64,000 bases of DNA from contig OX393577.1 of the NCBI GenBank assembly GCA_947652605.1, positions 24,431,466 to 24,495,465 of the forward strand. The letters run 5' to 3'. The translations under genes and the position numbers were made by a program. Shown here piece by piece: positions 47,067-58,598 of this stretch (its first letter is position 1; the number at the start of each line of letters is the position of its first letter). The stretch comes from Elmis aenea (Eukaryota > Arthropoda > Insecta > Coleoptera > Elmidae). A model generated the notes under the pieces. The model had not been told where the DNA came from and ran no database searches. It saw only the letters and a list, made by a program, of their open reading frames with translations.

Positions 47067-48372
47067 TAATTAAATTTTAGTGAATCATAATTTTTAGCCC
47101 ATACTTTTCCTCTAATTTATGTATTTCTTGTCTGGGCAATAAATTGTTTCCATAATATAAATCTCCTGAATTGTAAAAAAAATTAATCGCTAGTAATTTT
47201 TTTTTGAAATTGAGTAATAATTAATAAACAATGTTTATTTTTTTATTTATGTTGATGGTGTTACATATCACTACATCAGGAGGTGAGCAAGAGGTAATGA
47301 AATCGTAACAACTAGTGCTTAGAATAACTTGTATGGAATTGTACTTGCCATTGAATTTTCACAATTTTTTACTGTAACGTTTGTCAAAATATGAGGCTAT
47401 TATACTAAAAAATTATGTTGCTTGAAATATGTGGCTTTGGAAATTGTATGAGCTTATATATAAGCTGTAGGTATTAAAGACCTAAGGCTTCAATAATTAT
47501 TTTCTTTTCTGTCTTTGGAAAGCTTTTTATATTCTTAGACATAAAGTTGCCTAAGATCTTCTGTTGCTGTCCCCAACATGTTGTGCCTTGAATATGGTAC
47601 ACCTTGCATAGTTCGACGAAGTTGATATGACCCCAAAAAAATAATTATGGCAAATCTAATCTATTTCAGCTTGAAATATGTTTACATTTATGCAATATGA
47701 ATCATTATAAAAAATTAAATTTATTGCATTATGCACAGATATTGCAAAATTGCATTACGAATAACATCAGTCAAAGCAGTTTTAAAATTGATTTTTAAGG
47801 AGAAAAAACATTCTCATAATAATTATTAAATTCATTCACAATATACCTAAATGAATGCAATTATTCTGTCTATATTTACAATTTGCATTTGGTGAGAAAA
47901 TTGACAACCTTAAATATGTTGTCACATAAAATTCTTGTTTTTTTAGTATATGGCAATAATTAAGATAAATTTTACAAATCTATGGCGTGGAAACAATAAA
48001 CAGCTTTATTACTTTAATATGAAATCATCAACTTAGATTACTTAGATGTTTCCGCTGACTTCTACCAATTTACTCTTGGCATGTACATGATAAACAAGTT
48101 ATTACCAGCTAAATGATTGTGCAGTTTCTTGAAATGTGTACCTAAAATGAAGTAAACAGAATTGTTACATTATTTTATAGTGTTGATGCCAATTAAATTG
48201 TTCAAAAATTAAAATTTTTGTTATTTCATCAACGTAAAATGTGTCGCTTGTACAGAGGATGTATTTAATTTAGAATTGTTGGTTTCTTTAGAGGGAACAA
48301 TATTACTGTGAACTAAAACCAATTGTCAATGTATTAAATATTTATAACTAGTTGCATTTGTTGTGTTTTCAG
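47067..48372. other. Intron, right part duplicated near exon 40
   Basis: From about 47597 onward it matches the sequence before exon 40. No exon. Confidence 0.6.
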
Positions 48373-48760
48373 ATGCCAGTATTTTACTAATGAAGAAATC
48401 TGATGGTGCTCATGTATGTTCTGTGTGTCATCGGTCATATAAGCATCTTCAAACTTTACAATTGCACAAACGACACGAATGTGGACAAGAACCAAAGTAT
48501 TACTGTAAATATCCTCTCTGTAAATATAAAAGTAAATGGAAAGGCAATTTAAAAAATCATATCATTAGTCATCATAACATATCCGATAATAAAGTTTACG
48601 ATTACATGTCCTACACGGGTTAGTTCCTGGTAAATTACTTAAATTTGTCACAATGATATTTAAGTTTATTATTAAAAAATATATTTTATTTCTGCATAGT
48701 AAAATTAATGTTTCAAGCTGAATGTGGTCTTTGAATTCAACTTTTTGTATGCATATGTAT
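47597..48760. repeat. Segmental duplication, copy A (with exon 32)
   Basis: ACACCTTGCATAGTTCGACGAAG at 47600 matches 60068; similarity continues through TACCAGCTAAATGATTGTGCAG, GAGGGAACAATATTACTGTG, the exon, and GCTGAATGTGGT after it. Confidence 0.85.
48373..48623 (+). CDS. lola: lola terminal exon 32: zinc-finger pair, duplicate of exon 40
   Basis: 83 residues after TTGTTGTGTTTTCAG. Leader ASILLMKKSDGAHV, finger 1 CSVCHRSYKHLQTLQLHKRHEC, linker GQEPKY, finger 2 CKYPLCKYKSKWKGNLKNHIISHH (C-x4-C), tail ISDNKVYDYMSYTG. Differs from exon 40, 12.6 kb away, at about nine residues; the upstream intron is duplicated too. Confidence 0.95.
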
Positions 48761-49232
48761 TAATACATTTATTCTATATTTCTGTCTTTGTTAATGAAAC
48801 TTCTACGTATTCAAAACTTCTATTTCAAAATTATATACCTTTTCACTCCTTGATATTATCCTAAAAACACCCTCAATATGATCTTCATTAGTTCTCATAT
48901 CCATGTAGTTTGTTTTTTGTTCATTTATTCTGCAGTTTACTATGTTTACACTTCTTTAATTCTTCTGGTTTTTATGAAATAAAAAGTATATGTGTTTCTC
49001 TTTTTAATATTATATTACTGATGAAAAACTTAAAGAAAACTAAGTTTTTTAGTGAGGTAGCTGTGAACACTTGCCTCATATGTAACAACATGCAACACAA
49101 ATTTTTGATACAAGTTATATTTATTGAGTAAGATTTCACCATTTTAATAGTTGTACAGATTTATGTACAGTAATCATTTTTTAAATTGTTTATTTTAAAT
49201 AATCAGTGTAATAATGTAATTATTTATTTTAG
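48624..49232. other. Intron, nothing recognised beyond the duplication end
   Basis: No exon or repeat ends. Confidence 0.45.
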
Positions 49233-49417
49233 ATCTATCATCCAAACTAACGTGTCCAAACTGCAACAAATTTTACAAGAACATAAATACATTACGATAC
49301 CATGTTCGCTTTGACTGTGGAAAACAAAGAACTTTCAAATGTTCGGAGTGTTCTTACACTTGCAAAAGAAAATTTTGTTTGACAAGACATTTTCAAACAC
49401 AGCATCAACCACAATAA
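49233..49417 (+). CDS. lola: lola terminal exon 33: zinc-finger pair
   Basis: 61 residues; acceptor AATTATTTATTTTAG. Finger 1 CPNCNKFYKNINTLRYHVRFDC, linker GKQRTF, finger 2 CSECSYTCKRKFCLTRHFQTQH. Founder-type member of a local group with exons 34 (dead), 35 and 36: all share CPNC(N/H)K.YK..NTL, DCG and a C-K-R/N-R-K helix. AATAAA signals lie near 49455. Confidence 0.93.
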
Positions 49418-49593
49418 AAACAAATGTTTTATTATACTTAAGTGCAATAATATTTAATAAATATAATACAAATTACTTCTTTGTTTTTTTAACTCGAAAT
49501 AGTTTAATAAATGATTGTGGAAAACCTGTGTTAAACGTGAAATAATTGGATACATTTTAAGCTTTGTAATTATTGATTGTTACAACACATTAA

Positions 49594-50366
49594 CACGTTA
49601 AGCGCCACCATGTTAAATAAAAAGGTGTTTTTTTGGCCACCTTTTTTTTTTTTAAATTTACGTTTCTTAATTGCCCTTAAGTAATATAAAAAAATTTCAC
49701 AACAAAATAATAACATTTTAACCCGTTTTTAAACAAAAATTTATTTGTATTCATTGGGAAGAACATAGTGTTTCACCACTGTATCTTATTGAATACAAGT
49801 ATGTATATACTCGTAAAAACTTGCCGTTACTACCTACTTACTAAGAATTATAATCCAATGGTAGCAGGAAACAACTAATTAAATAATTACAGGATTAGTT
49901 AACCCCTAACGGCAAAAGTATACCAAAAATACCGTGTTCTGCAAATCAATCATATTTAGAGCTACTCAAACGCGTAGTAAGTGTAATATGTGCGAAAAAT
50001 ATTTTTGCATGCAATGCTTTTTTGAATTACATAAGGGCTCAATTATATAGTTTTATTTTTGATAATTATAAGTTGTAAATTTAATTTTTGGATGAATAAA
50101 TTTGTATCATAAAACTTTATTTTTAATTTTATTTTTATTTTTAATTTTTTTAATTTAATGTGGGTAAAAAAATCGCTGGCCACCAAGGTTTTCTGGTCCA
50201 CCGGGCCATCCTTAAACCTTTTCTGGTATAGTTATATGTAATACATGTATGTCTAAGAATACAGGCAGCCGAATATAAATGTAGGCTGTTGTATCCAAAT
50301 GGATAGAGGTGGCCCATTTGGCAAAAACGATTTGTATCCATATGGATACAAATGGCGCTTAACGTG
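49594..50366 (+). mobile_element. piggyBac-like element with cysteine-rich domain relic
   Basis: TTAA on both sides; perfect 14-bp ends CACGTTAAGCGCCA / TGGCGCTTAACGTG. At about 49931-50050 the + strand reads RSKCNMCEKYFCMQCFFELH and a stop, the last half of the piggyBac C-terminal zinc domain. Same family as 9840-10461. It sits between exons 33 and 34. Confidence 0.85.
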
Positions 50367-50433
50367 TTAAGTATTGTAATTTTTTTTTTTGTAATTTTAT
50401 TGTCATATTAATATTATTGTTATCCTGTTTCAG

Positions 50434-50577
50434 TTGTAACAAACGACTTGTCCAAATTGCAATAAACAATACAAACATGTTAAAAGCTTAGGTTCACATT
50501 TAAAACAAAATTGTGGGAAGCAAAAGTTACATTGCATATTGTGTAATTAAAAATGTGTAAGATGAACTTATAAGATA
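50434..50577 (+). pseudogene. lola: Dead lola exon 34, frameshift and stop
   Basis: A good acceptor (TTATCCTGTTTCAG) is followed by DNA clearly like exons 35/36, but in the array phase it stops after nine codons. Compared with exon 36, about 8 nt are missing near 50444. In the shifted frame finger 1 reads CPNCNKQYKHVKSLGSHLKQNCGKQ, then CILCN and a TAA inside finger 2, and no intact second helix. Two independent lesions point to loss of function. A repeat cluster begins about 80 bp downstream. Confidence 0.85.
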
Positions 50578-50655
50578 CGACATATCAAATGAAAACATAA
50601 AAGGTTACTGAAAAGTTGCTGATATGTCCAATGCAGAGTTAGTTCATTTAAGTAT

Positions 50656-51752
50656 CCGTGTGTCTTATATTGCACCAAAGTCCAATCGGTTGATGGATGT
50701 GATGGACGTCATTCACCGGTGGATTTGTGGTTGCTTGAAAACAGCGGTTGAATGTTAGACGCAAGCGGTGGAACCGTGATTGTTTCTAACCTAACTTGAC
50801 AGGTCGTCGTATAAGACAGTACTGTAAACAATAATGGCTGCTACCCATTCCACAATCCACCAGAAAACACCAGCTTCAAGTTCGGTAGATTAAATGGCTG
50901 CCGATGGCACCAAAAACTCCCCACCGGTGTAATTTCTAAACAGACGCGATGTGCCCACCACACTTCAACCGGTTGAATGTAAGACAGTTATTGACAGTTT
51001 TGGTGGCACCGGTGCCATCGCCGGTGGAATGTAAGACACACGGATACATTAACCGTGTCTTACATTGCACCAAAGTCTAACCGATTGATGGATGACGTCA
51101 TTCACCAGTGGATTTATGGTTGCTCGAAAACAGCGGTTGAAGGTAAGATGCAAGCAGTGGTTCTATTTACCAATGCGCGCATCCTTTGCAAGTAAAATGG
51201 TGCAAAGTTTTAATCTTAAACGGTTCCGGATAAAAACGCGTAAAACGAGGCCCTTGTAAAAATGGTTTTCCCTATATTAAACGCTTATGCAATCCCTGCG
51301 TTAAATGTCTATGCAAGTCGCATAGATTTAGTTGTAACAGATATAACACAACTTCTCTGCTTTTGCAGGGGTTTCGTTTTGACGTTTTTCTCCGGAACCG
51401 TTAAAGATTTTTCCAAAACCTTTGCCCCATTTTACTTACAAAAGGATGACCGAATTGGTAAATAGAGGAATTTCGATTTTATCTCTGACGGTTTCATGGT
51501 GAACGCGATCGCAAAAATTACCTTTATTTTTCAACTTTTCAGTTTTTCACCTATTTTTCCGAAGGAAATGGCCAGTGGCACGTATAACTCTGCAAAACAT
51601 TTAGTTTTGATGTTCTTGTTGCAATAAACACAGCCTTAATCAGATTCTAGCGAGAACATATCCTGACCCATCCGAGTGAGCAATCACCAATTCACCGGTG
51701 AATGACATCATCCATCAACCGGTTGGACTTTGGTGCAATGTAAGACACACGG
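50656..51752. repeat. Two adjacent elements with CCGTGTGTCTTA ends, one with a nested foldback
   Basis: Element A 50656-51043 and element B 51053-51752 share ends CCGTGTxTCTTAxATTGCACCAAAGTC and its complement. B contains a further inverted repeat, CATCCTTTGCAAGTAAAATGG (51180) facing CCATTTTACTTACAAAAGGATG (51450). No transposase. Confidence 0.7.
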
Positions 51753-52092
51753 TACTTTTCCATTTTGCAGGAACATTAAAAATCGTAATTTAAATGATTC
51801 GAGAGTTAATAATCACTATTTAGGCTATAAATAAGGTTTGTATGAAGTTTAAACCATTTGCTTTACTTTATAAATATTTCAACTTTTTTTGACAAATGTG
51901 CAAATGCTATTATAATATAATGTTTAATAAATAAAATACAAATTATTTTGTTTGTTTTAATGGAAAAGTAGCTGATACATTATTTTTGAAATCATTGTTA
52001 ACATGCAATCAGTAAATAAATCTTAAATTTTTTTGTTACCTTGTTGAAATTTGTTTATGATCATGTTAGTTAACATTGTTATTTTGTTTCAG

Positions 52093-52331
52093 ATGCAACA
52101 AACGGCAGAACCACTTGTCCAAATTGTAATAAAGTGTATAAAAATATTAATACTTTAAAAGCACACATAGGACAAGATTGTGGGACGCAAAGGGAATTAA
52201 AATGCACATTGTGTACATATAAATGCAAAAGAAAATATGTGCTTATGCAACATATAAAATTTAAACATCCAGAAGTTACTGAAAGGAGAGATGAGTCTGA
52301 TTCATTAAGCAATGTACAATTGTTTATGTAG
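52093..52331 (+). CDS. lola: lola terminal exon 35: zinc-finger pair
   Basis: 79 residues; acceptor ATTTTGTTTCAG followed by AT. Leader ATNGRTT, finger 1 CPNCNKVYKNINTLKAHIGQDC, linker GTQREL, finger 2 CTLCTYKCKRKYVLMQHIKFKH, then a polar tail PEVTERRDESDSLSNVQLFM. Closest to exons 33 and 36. Confidence 0.94.
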
Positions 52332-53402
52332 TTAGTCCTGTATTCAAGTTTTTGGTTGTACTATGGCAATTTTATATTATATTTAAGTTGTGTTTTACTT
52401 TGAAGCTTTTAAGTTTATTAAATACACTAAATTATTTTCCATTATATGACATTATCTTTTTAACAAGTTAAACTTTCTATCATTGTTAAAGGTAGTTACA
52501 TTGATTTGTTAACACATCATTTAATTATTGGAATAAACGGCAAAATATAATTTTTACTTTTGCCATACGTAGTGATGAAGAAAGTATAGTGATCGCGAAA
52601 AAAAAATTTCGCATTCCAGATTTCGATGAATATACACATTTTGAGATCCCCTGAACCCGTTTTGACTATTTTCGTGATGACGTCCACGTGTGTGTGTATG
52701 TGCCAGACGTTAAAATTGTAAATTTTTGATATTGGTTATCGATGGAGCCTTTAAAAGAATGTTACGCAGTAACTAATATACTAATATACAGGGTGTTTAA
52801 GCTGAAACGTTAATCCTAAATTACATAAAAACCGTAATAGATAAAAATATTCTGTTTATGTAGGATTTTAGTCTATATTGAGGCCTATAAAAAACCTTAA
52901 TAACATTTTTTGAAAACATTTAAAATTACGAAATTATTCAAAAAAATTTAAGTTTTGAACAATTATCTGGAAAACGGCTCCAACAAATTTTTTCAAATTT
53001 TAGTATGTTATAGAGTTTATTTGCTTAGTTGTCTCAACTCTTGAATTCCCGTGAAAAAAGTTATGATTAAATAAAAAAAGTAAAAATATGTTTTAAGAAC
53101 GCTGTGGTTGTTCATATGACAACAACAACACACGCACATGAAACGTCATTTTGACAGACTTCACTTATGTCATGTTGACAGGCGTTATTTACAAAAATGA
53201 GGTTAGGTAGAGCGCCTGGAGCGGCACTTTAAACTTTTTATACCCACTAGTACACAAGCACACATACGGAGATAAATACAATATTTTTGGCGAAAGTCAT
53301 TTGGTGGCCACACCAGTCTATTGGCAGTAAAAATAGAAATATAATAATATTAGTACAATTTTGTGGTACCTAATTTATTGTCATATTGTTACTTTGTTTC
53401 AG
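52332..53402. other. Intron with unclassified repeat fragments
   Basis: 52565-52780 (GTAGTGATGAAGAAAGTATAGTG...CCCCTGAACCCGTTTTGAC...CCACGTGTGTGTGTATG) and 52788 onward (TACAGGGTGTTTAAGC) look like inserted repeats; partner ends not found. Confidence 0.4.
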
Positions 53403-53632
53403 ATGTAATAAACTGCAAAAGGACTTGTCCAAATTGTCATAAACAATACAAAAATGGTAATACGTTACAAGTGCATATGAGTCGAGATTGTGGAAACCAA
53501 AAGGAATATAAATGTGCATTGTGTACTTTTAAGTGCAATAGAAAATATAGTCTCAAGAGACATTTAAAAAATAGACATAATAGTCGCGTTCGAGACGCTG
53601 CTCCCAGAGCAGAGCGGAGTGGAGCGGCGTAG
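53403..53632 (+). CDS. lola: lola terminal exon 36: zinc-finger pair with transposon-derived tail
   Basis: 76 residues; acceptor TTACTTTGTTTCAG. Leader VINCKRT, finger 1 CPNCHKQYKNGNTLQVHMSRDC, linker GNQKEY, finger 2 CALCTFKCNRKYSLKRHLKNRH. After NRHN the sequence enters a repeat (GTCGCGTTCGAGACGC...), so the last 16 residues (SRVRDAAPRAERSGAA) and the stop come from that element. The native stop and poly(A) signal have been displaced; fingers are intact. Confidence 0.9.
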
Positions 53633-54589
53633 AGTAAGAGCGTAGTCATGTAAAGGGTAAATCTCAAGCGTTCGGGACGTGAAAGTGTTGATTTTTCAAA
53701 TGTAAACAAAGTAACCACTATTTTGTTGTATACCGGTCTAACCATGGGCCACCTTTAAAAATGTTTACCACAGATCAAACAATAACAGATTGCGGTGCTT
53801 CAAATTCAACATTATTTGAGCTTATTTGATTATAAAATTGATTTAGAATGTTACAATATAAAACCATTTATTTATCTTCTCAAAATTGTTTGTAGTAATA
53901 AAAATAGTCAATGAAAAAAACACTTAGAGGAACACAGAGTTTTTCAAGCTGAATGGACGGATAAATACTGATTTTTTCAAAGTGACAAAAGTTATATGTA
54001 TTATTTATAACCAAAGTGTAGCAATGCCGAAAAAATACAATTTGATACTGCTCTTTGAATCACAACTACAAACACAATAGTACATGGAACTTTTCTAACC
54101 AATATAGATTATTTCAAAAGCACAACTAACATATTGCCTTCTTTGCCAGTAATACTGAGAAAAAACAATATATTTTTTTAAACTTAAAGGTGAGATTACG
54201 TTTTTTAAATCCTTTGCAGTGTCACATGCCGTAGTAATTTGTGTCTCCTGAAAAAATTTGAGAGAAAATGCAGCTGCCTCATTTGTTCGGAAACACTTAT
54301 GTTTACGAACATTTTTTTTTTTCGTAAATGAAACTTAATGTCACTTCATAGAAAACGTTCTTTAGATTGTTGATGAAATTTAGCAATTAAATGAAACGAG
54401 CATAAAACCTGATATAATCATTTTATCAACAGTTCAGGCTTGGTGCAAACGGATAAGCTTTATTTACTCCAATCTTAGTCCCGAACGCCCTTTGGAGCTG
54501 CACTTTTTGCTACCACTGTCGCGTCCCGAACGCTGTGGAGTAGAAAAGAGCAAAAGGAGTGAAAAGATCGACCGTCCCGAACGCACCTA
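53581..54589. mobile_element. Repeat insertion forming the end of exon 36
   Basis: Left end AGTCGCGTTCGAGACGC, right end CCGTCCCGAACGCACCT; same family as 3295-5304 (GCGTTCGGGACGTGAAAGTG, TACCGGTCTAACCATG). The first 52 bp are translated as the exon 36 tail. Confidence 0.75.
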
Positions 54590-54696
54590 ATATATACGAA
54601 AAAAAGAGGTTGATCCAATAGCCAGTGTACAGGTTGTTTATATATATATCAACAAATAGTTAGTTGTGTATTAATTTTTCTGTGTGTTGCATAATA

Positions 54697-56517
54697 CAGG
54701 GATGCGCAAAAGTATGGAAACAGACAAATATCTAGAACACTATTGCAGATATAACAATGAAATTTTGTATCTGAGCGTTATGGTATTTTTCGGATTCGAT
54801 GAAAATATTAAGGTAGCAATACTACTTCCGGTTCAACCGGAAACGGACTCAAACTTTGATATTTTAAATAGAACACCCTATATATTTTGACATTTTTGGA
54901 TTCCTCTTAAAATTTACTTTAAAAAATGTATAAGGTTATGTGGGTCTAAAGTCAACCGTTTTCGTAAAATTTACATTTTTGTGAAAATTTTGAGCGATAC
55001 AGCACTTTCAATTTTTTCTAACATTAAAGTTATTTAAAAAGGCAGTAGAATTTCGTTTGAGAATTAGATTAACAATTGATTATTTAACACTTTGCGCTAG
55101 CTACACTTTCAAAATATTATACAGGGTGTTTTTTACACTAGGTCAAACTTGTGAAACTTTAAACATTGATAACTCATTTTTCTTAAATACAACACCCTGT
55201 ATATTTTTACACATTCTTGTAGAAAATTTGATTGTCTTTCAAAAACATTAACAATGTTTTATACCTAAAACTGATATTTTTCGAGTTATCGCGATTTTAT
55301 TGTAAATTATTCCGGCAACGTAATATTTTCGAGTAGGCTATGAAGGTTGACAGCGGTAATTTTGAAACAATTGAAAGATAATAACAAGAAAATTGTAATA
55401 TTATCTTTTCCTTTTGAATTTTCGAAATTTTTTGTAATGTAGATGTAATTTTACCCATCTTACGTTTATATCGAGATTTCTTATCAGGACCACAATATTT
55501 TTCATATAATTGATTTTGATCGTTTGCAAAAAACCTATTGATAATGTATTGGGTACGCGAAAAGAACGCTGATTAAACAAAAGTCACTGACCAATCTTAT
55601 CTTTAAATTAAAAAAAAAAACGGTTTGGGTTGAAACCGTTTCCGGTTCAACCGAAAATCATACTGTTAAAACACAAAAAATTAGTTTATACGATTTAGTA
55701 ATTGTCCCATCACACTAGTCCAATGAATAAATGCATAATTTTAAGAAACCTCGATTTAAACGTAAAAATGGTAGAATTACATCTACATTTTTAGAATGTC
55801 GAAAATAAGTGAGGAAAAGGTAATATTATAACTTCCTTGTATTTATCTTTCAATTGTCTCAAAAATACCTTCATAGCCTACTCGAAAATATTACGTTGCC
55901 GGAATAATTTACAATAAAATCGCGATAACTCGAAAAATATCAGTTTTAGGTATAAAACATTGTTAATGTTTTTGAAAGACAATCAAATTTTCTACAAGAA
56001 TGTGTAAAAATATACAGGATGTTGTATTTAAGAAAAATGAGTTATCAATGTTTAAAGTTACACAAGTTTGACCTAGTGTAAAAAACACCCTGTATAATAT
56101 TTTGAAAGTGTAGCTAGCGCAAAGTGTTAAATAATCAATTGTTAATCTAATTCTTAAACGAAATTCTACTGCCTTTTTAAATAACTTTAATGTTAGAAAA
56201 AATTGAAAGTGCTGTATCGCTCAAAATTTTCACAAAAATGTAAATTTTACGAAAACGGTTGACTTTAGACCCACATAACCTTATACATTTTTTAAAGTAA
56301 ATTTTAAGAGGAATCCAAAAATGTCAAAATATACAGGGTGTTCTATTTAAAATATCAAAGTTTGAGTCCGTTTCCGGTTGAACCGGAAGTCGTATTGCTA
56401 CCTTAATATTTTCATCGAATCCGAAAAATACCATAACGCTCAGATTCAAAATTTCATTGTTATATCTGCAATAGTGTTCTAGATATTTTTCTGTTTCCAT
56501 ACTTTTGCGCATCCCTG
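54697..56517. repeat. Giant palindromic (foldback) element, 1.8 kb
   Basis: Ends CAGGGATGCGCAAAAGTATGG and its complement, TA on both sides; arms of about 880 bp meet near 55600. Arms carry CTTCCGGTTCAACCGGAAAC and AATAGAACACCCTATATATTTT, the same core layout as 6036-7297 but a different outer end. A second TACAGGGTGTTTT motif lies within each arm. Confidence 0.85.
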
Positions 56518-56796
56518 TATAGCACTGTACCATATGTTTATGACAAACTAAATGTCTTAACTTTAGTTACGTTTGACTTGTTTTGGGTGTATTTATCTTT
56601 ATAAATGACACCGATATATTCATATATAAAACCAAGTTCATTGTAATTACATGAATTTTACAGTTGAATATAAATAACTATAGGCATAATTATTTTGAAC
56701 ATTTTACTGTTATAATACTTCATAGACATGTTAGAATTGCTATAAAACGAGTGCAATAAAAAGCTAATCAAAAAGTACCTAAGGCAGTTTACAAAG

Positions 56797-58020
56797 TACA
56801 AATTGAAGGGGCTATTGCTAAAAGGGTACAAGTGCATTTTGACTAGTATCGAGTAATAGAGTTGTAAAGTTAATTGCTTTCTAAGAATTCACCGTTGTGG
56901 TTGGAATATTTTAAATATATGTAAGATGTGCAAAAATAACGTACTTTCTAATTGCTGAACAGAAATTTTGATCAACTAAGTAACTTTTGAAATTTAATGT
57001 ACTTATACCTTTTTTGCACAAATCATTTATTGTACTTGAAAAGATTAAACAAGAAAATGCAATGTTTCAGAAAAAAACGACATTTTATTACAAAAATAAT
57101 TAGGTATTCATAGTCTGAAGCTACGTCATATACAATATTATCAGAATCATATTCCTCATTGACGTCATTTTGTTTTTCTGCTTTGTCTTTTTGTTTATTT
57201 TGTGGGTGTTCGTGAGCCATATTTATGTTATATGAATGGTGCACTGGCGGTATGAAATTAAGGAGAGTTTGAAGATTGGTCCATTTGGCGAATTTAATTT
57301 TGACTGGATTTTTACATGGTTTTGTAAAAGTGCTATTTATGGATAAAGATAAACGTCCATGCTCGGAAGATTTGCAGGCACACTTCAAGAATGGAAAGGA
57401 GCTTTCCGAAGTTGGTTTAAACTGGAAAGAAAACGCTTCCCTTTCATATAGAAAATGAACAATTTCTCTGAATTTTACAGCGGTTCCAGTGGTGTCTTTC
57501 TTCGGATCTTTCATCATTTTATTAAGTTCCGCCAAAAAGTAAAAATTTTCTTTGGTCATTTCATGAACCTTAAATTTTTTTGACGAACTCCTAATAACCT
57601 GCCTCCAGTGGTCAGGAATAAATACTTGAGGATTTTGCCTCTTTTTTTTCTATAATCAAGTCCTCATTAGTGTAGGAGGGCCTGTGGTGTAAGCTGCTGA
57701 AGTATTTAAAGATACGGTACCATAAAACCGCATAATATCTTGCCACAAACTTAAGCAAACGTTAAGAAATAACTAACTCGTCTTTAGTGCAAAATAGGTA
57801 CAAGTGATTTTATACCCTTTTTGCAGAAAACGTTATGAACTTTTAATTTCGTAGATTATAATATTTACCTCATTGATGGCACTAGTAAGCCTAAAATGCA
57901 CTAACTTGAATCTTTTTTGCACTAATAGAGTGCAGCTTTAACTTTAGATGTATGTACTTATATCAAAATGTAAAAAAAATCACTTATACCCTTTTTGCAC
58001 CAACCCCTTCAATTGTAAAA
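56797..58020 (-). mobile_element. DNA element with partial coding region
   Basis: Ends ACAAATTGAAGGGG and CCCCTTCAATTGT. The subterminal motif TTATACCCTTTTTGCA recurs at 57004, 57810 and 57985. It encloses the minus-strand frame described separately. Confidence 0.65.
57023..57637 (-). CDS. Transposon-related protein fragment, unidentified superfamily
   Basis: On the minus strand a frame of about 200 residues runs from QVFIPDHWRQVIRSSSKKFK through MTKENFYFLAELNKM to LLNFIPPVHHSYN and an acidic stretch (EEYDSDNIVYD). The block with KFREIVHF and IPPVHH resembles a module I associate with insect transposon proteins, but I cannot name the superfamily. The upstream end meets a stop, and the last 25 residues look random. 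No catalytic motif seen, so probably a relic. Confidence 0.45.
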   Translation of the reverse strand, partial: QNPQVFIPDHWRQVIRSSSKKFKVHEMTKENFYFLAELNKMMKDPKKDTTGTAVKFREIVHFLYEREAFSFQFKPTSESSFPFLKCACKSSEHGRLSLSINSTFTKPCKNPVKIKFAKWTNLQTLLNFIPPVHHSYNINMAHEHPQNKQKDKAEKQNDVNEEYDSDNIVYDVASDYEYLIIFVIKCRFFLKHCIFLFNLFKYNK

Positions 58021-58199
58021 CTATGTTCGAAGTTTTAAAACTGTTCGCGTGTTTAAAGAAAATTGGTGTAAATAAAATTTCCAATAATCCAAATTAATAC
58101 TTTTATTCTAGTAATGAGGTATTAAAAGGTAGTAACTTAAACGAAAAGTCTCTGGCATTTTTTTTGCGAAATATTGGTTTTAACACTTATATTTTTTAG

Positions 58200-58390
58200 G
58201 GCTATATTGCTGTACACGTTGCAACAAAAGGTATCGTCATCAACAATCATTATACGGTCATCAAAAATTTGAGTGTGGAAAGAAACCAACATTTTTATGC
58301 CCTTATACCAACTGCACCTATAAAGCAAAAAGGAAAGCTAATCTTCAAGCGCACTTACGGAACATTCATACCATTAGGACTAAAAACTAA
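58200..58390 (+). CDS. lola: lola terminal exon 37: zinc-finger pair, C-x4-C second finger
   Basis: 63 residues; acceptor TTATATTTTTTAG. Finger 1 starts almost at once (CTRCNKRYRHQQSLYGHQKFEC), linker GKKPTF, finger 2 CPYTNCTYKAKRKANLQAHLRNIH, tail TIRTKN. First member of the compact 3' cluster 37-44. AATAAA about 35 nt after the stop. Confidence 0.95.
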
Positions 58391-58598
58391 TGATTAGCAA
58401 AATGTACTCAAAATATTTTTTTTAATAAAGACAACTAATTTTATTAACATTGAATAATATTGAATTTATTTAAAACATTCCGCGAACACGCTTTCTTTGT
58501 AAATAATAATCATTTTGATGCAATATTAAAAACTGCACATAGTGAGTTAATCATTTCCATAACTTTAATTACTATAAATTAACACCTTTAATTTCCAG

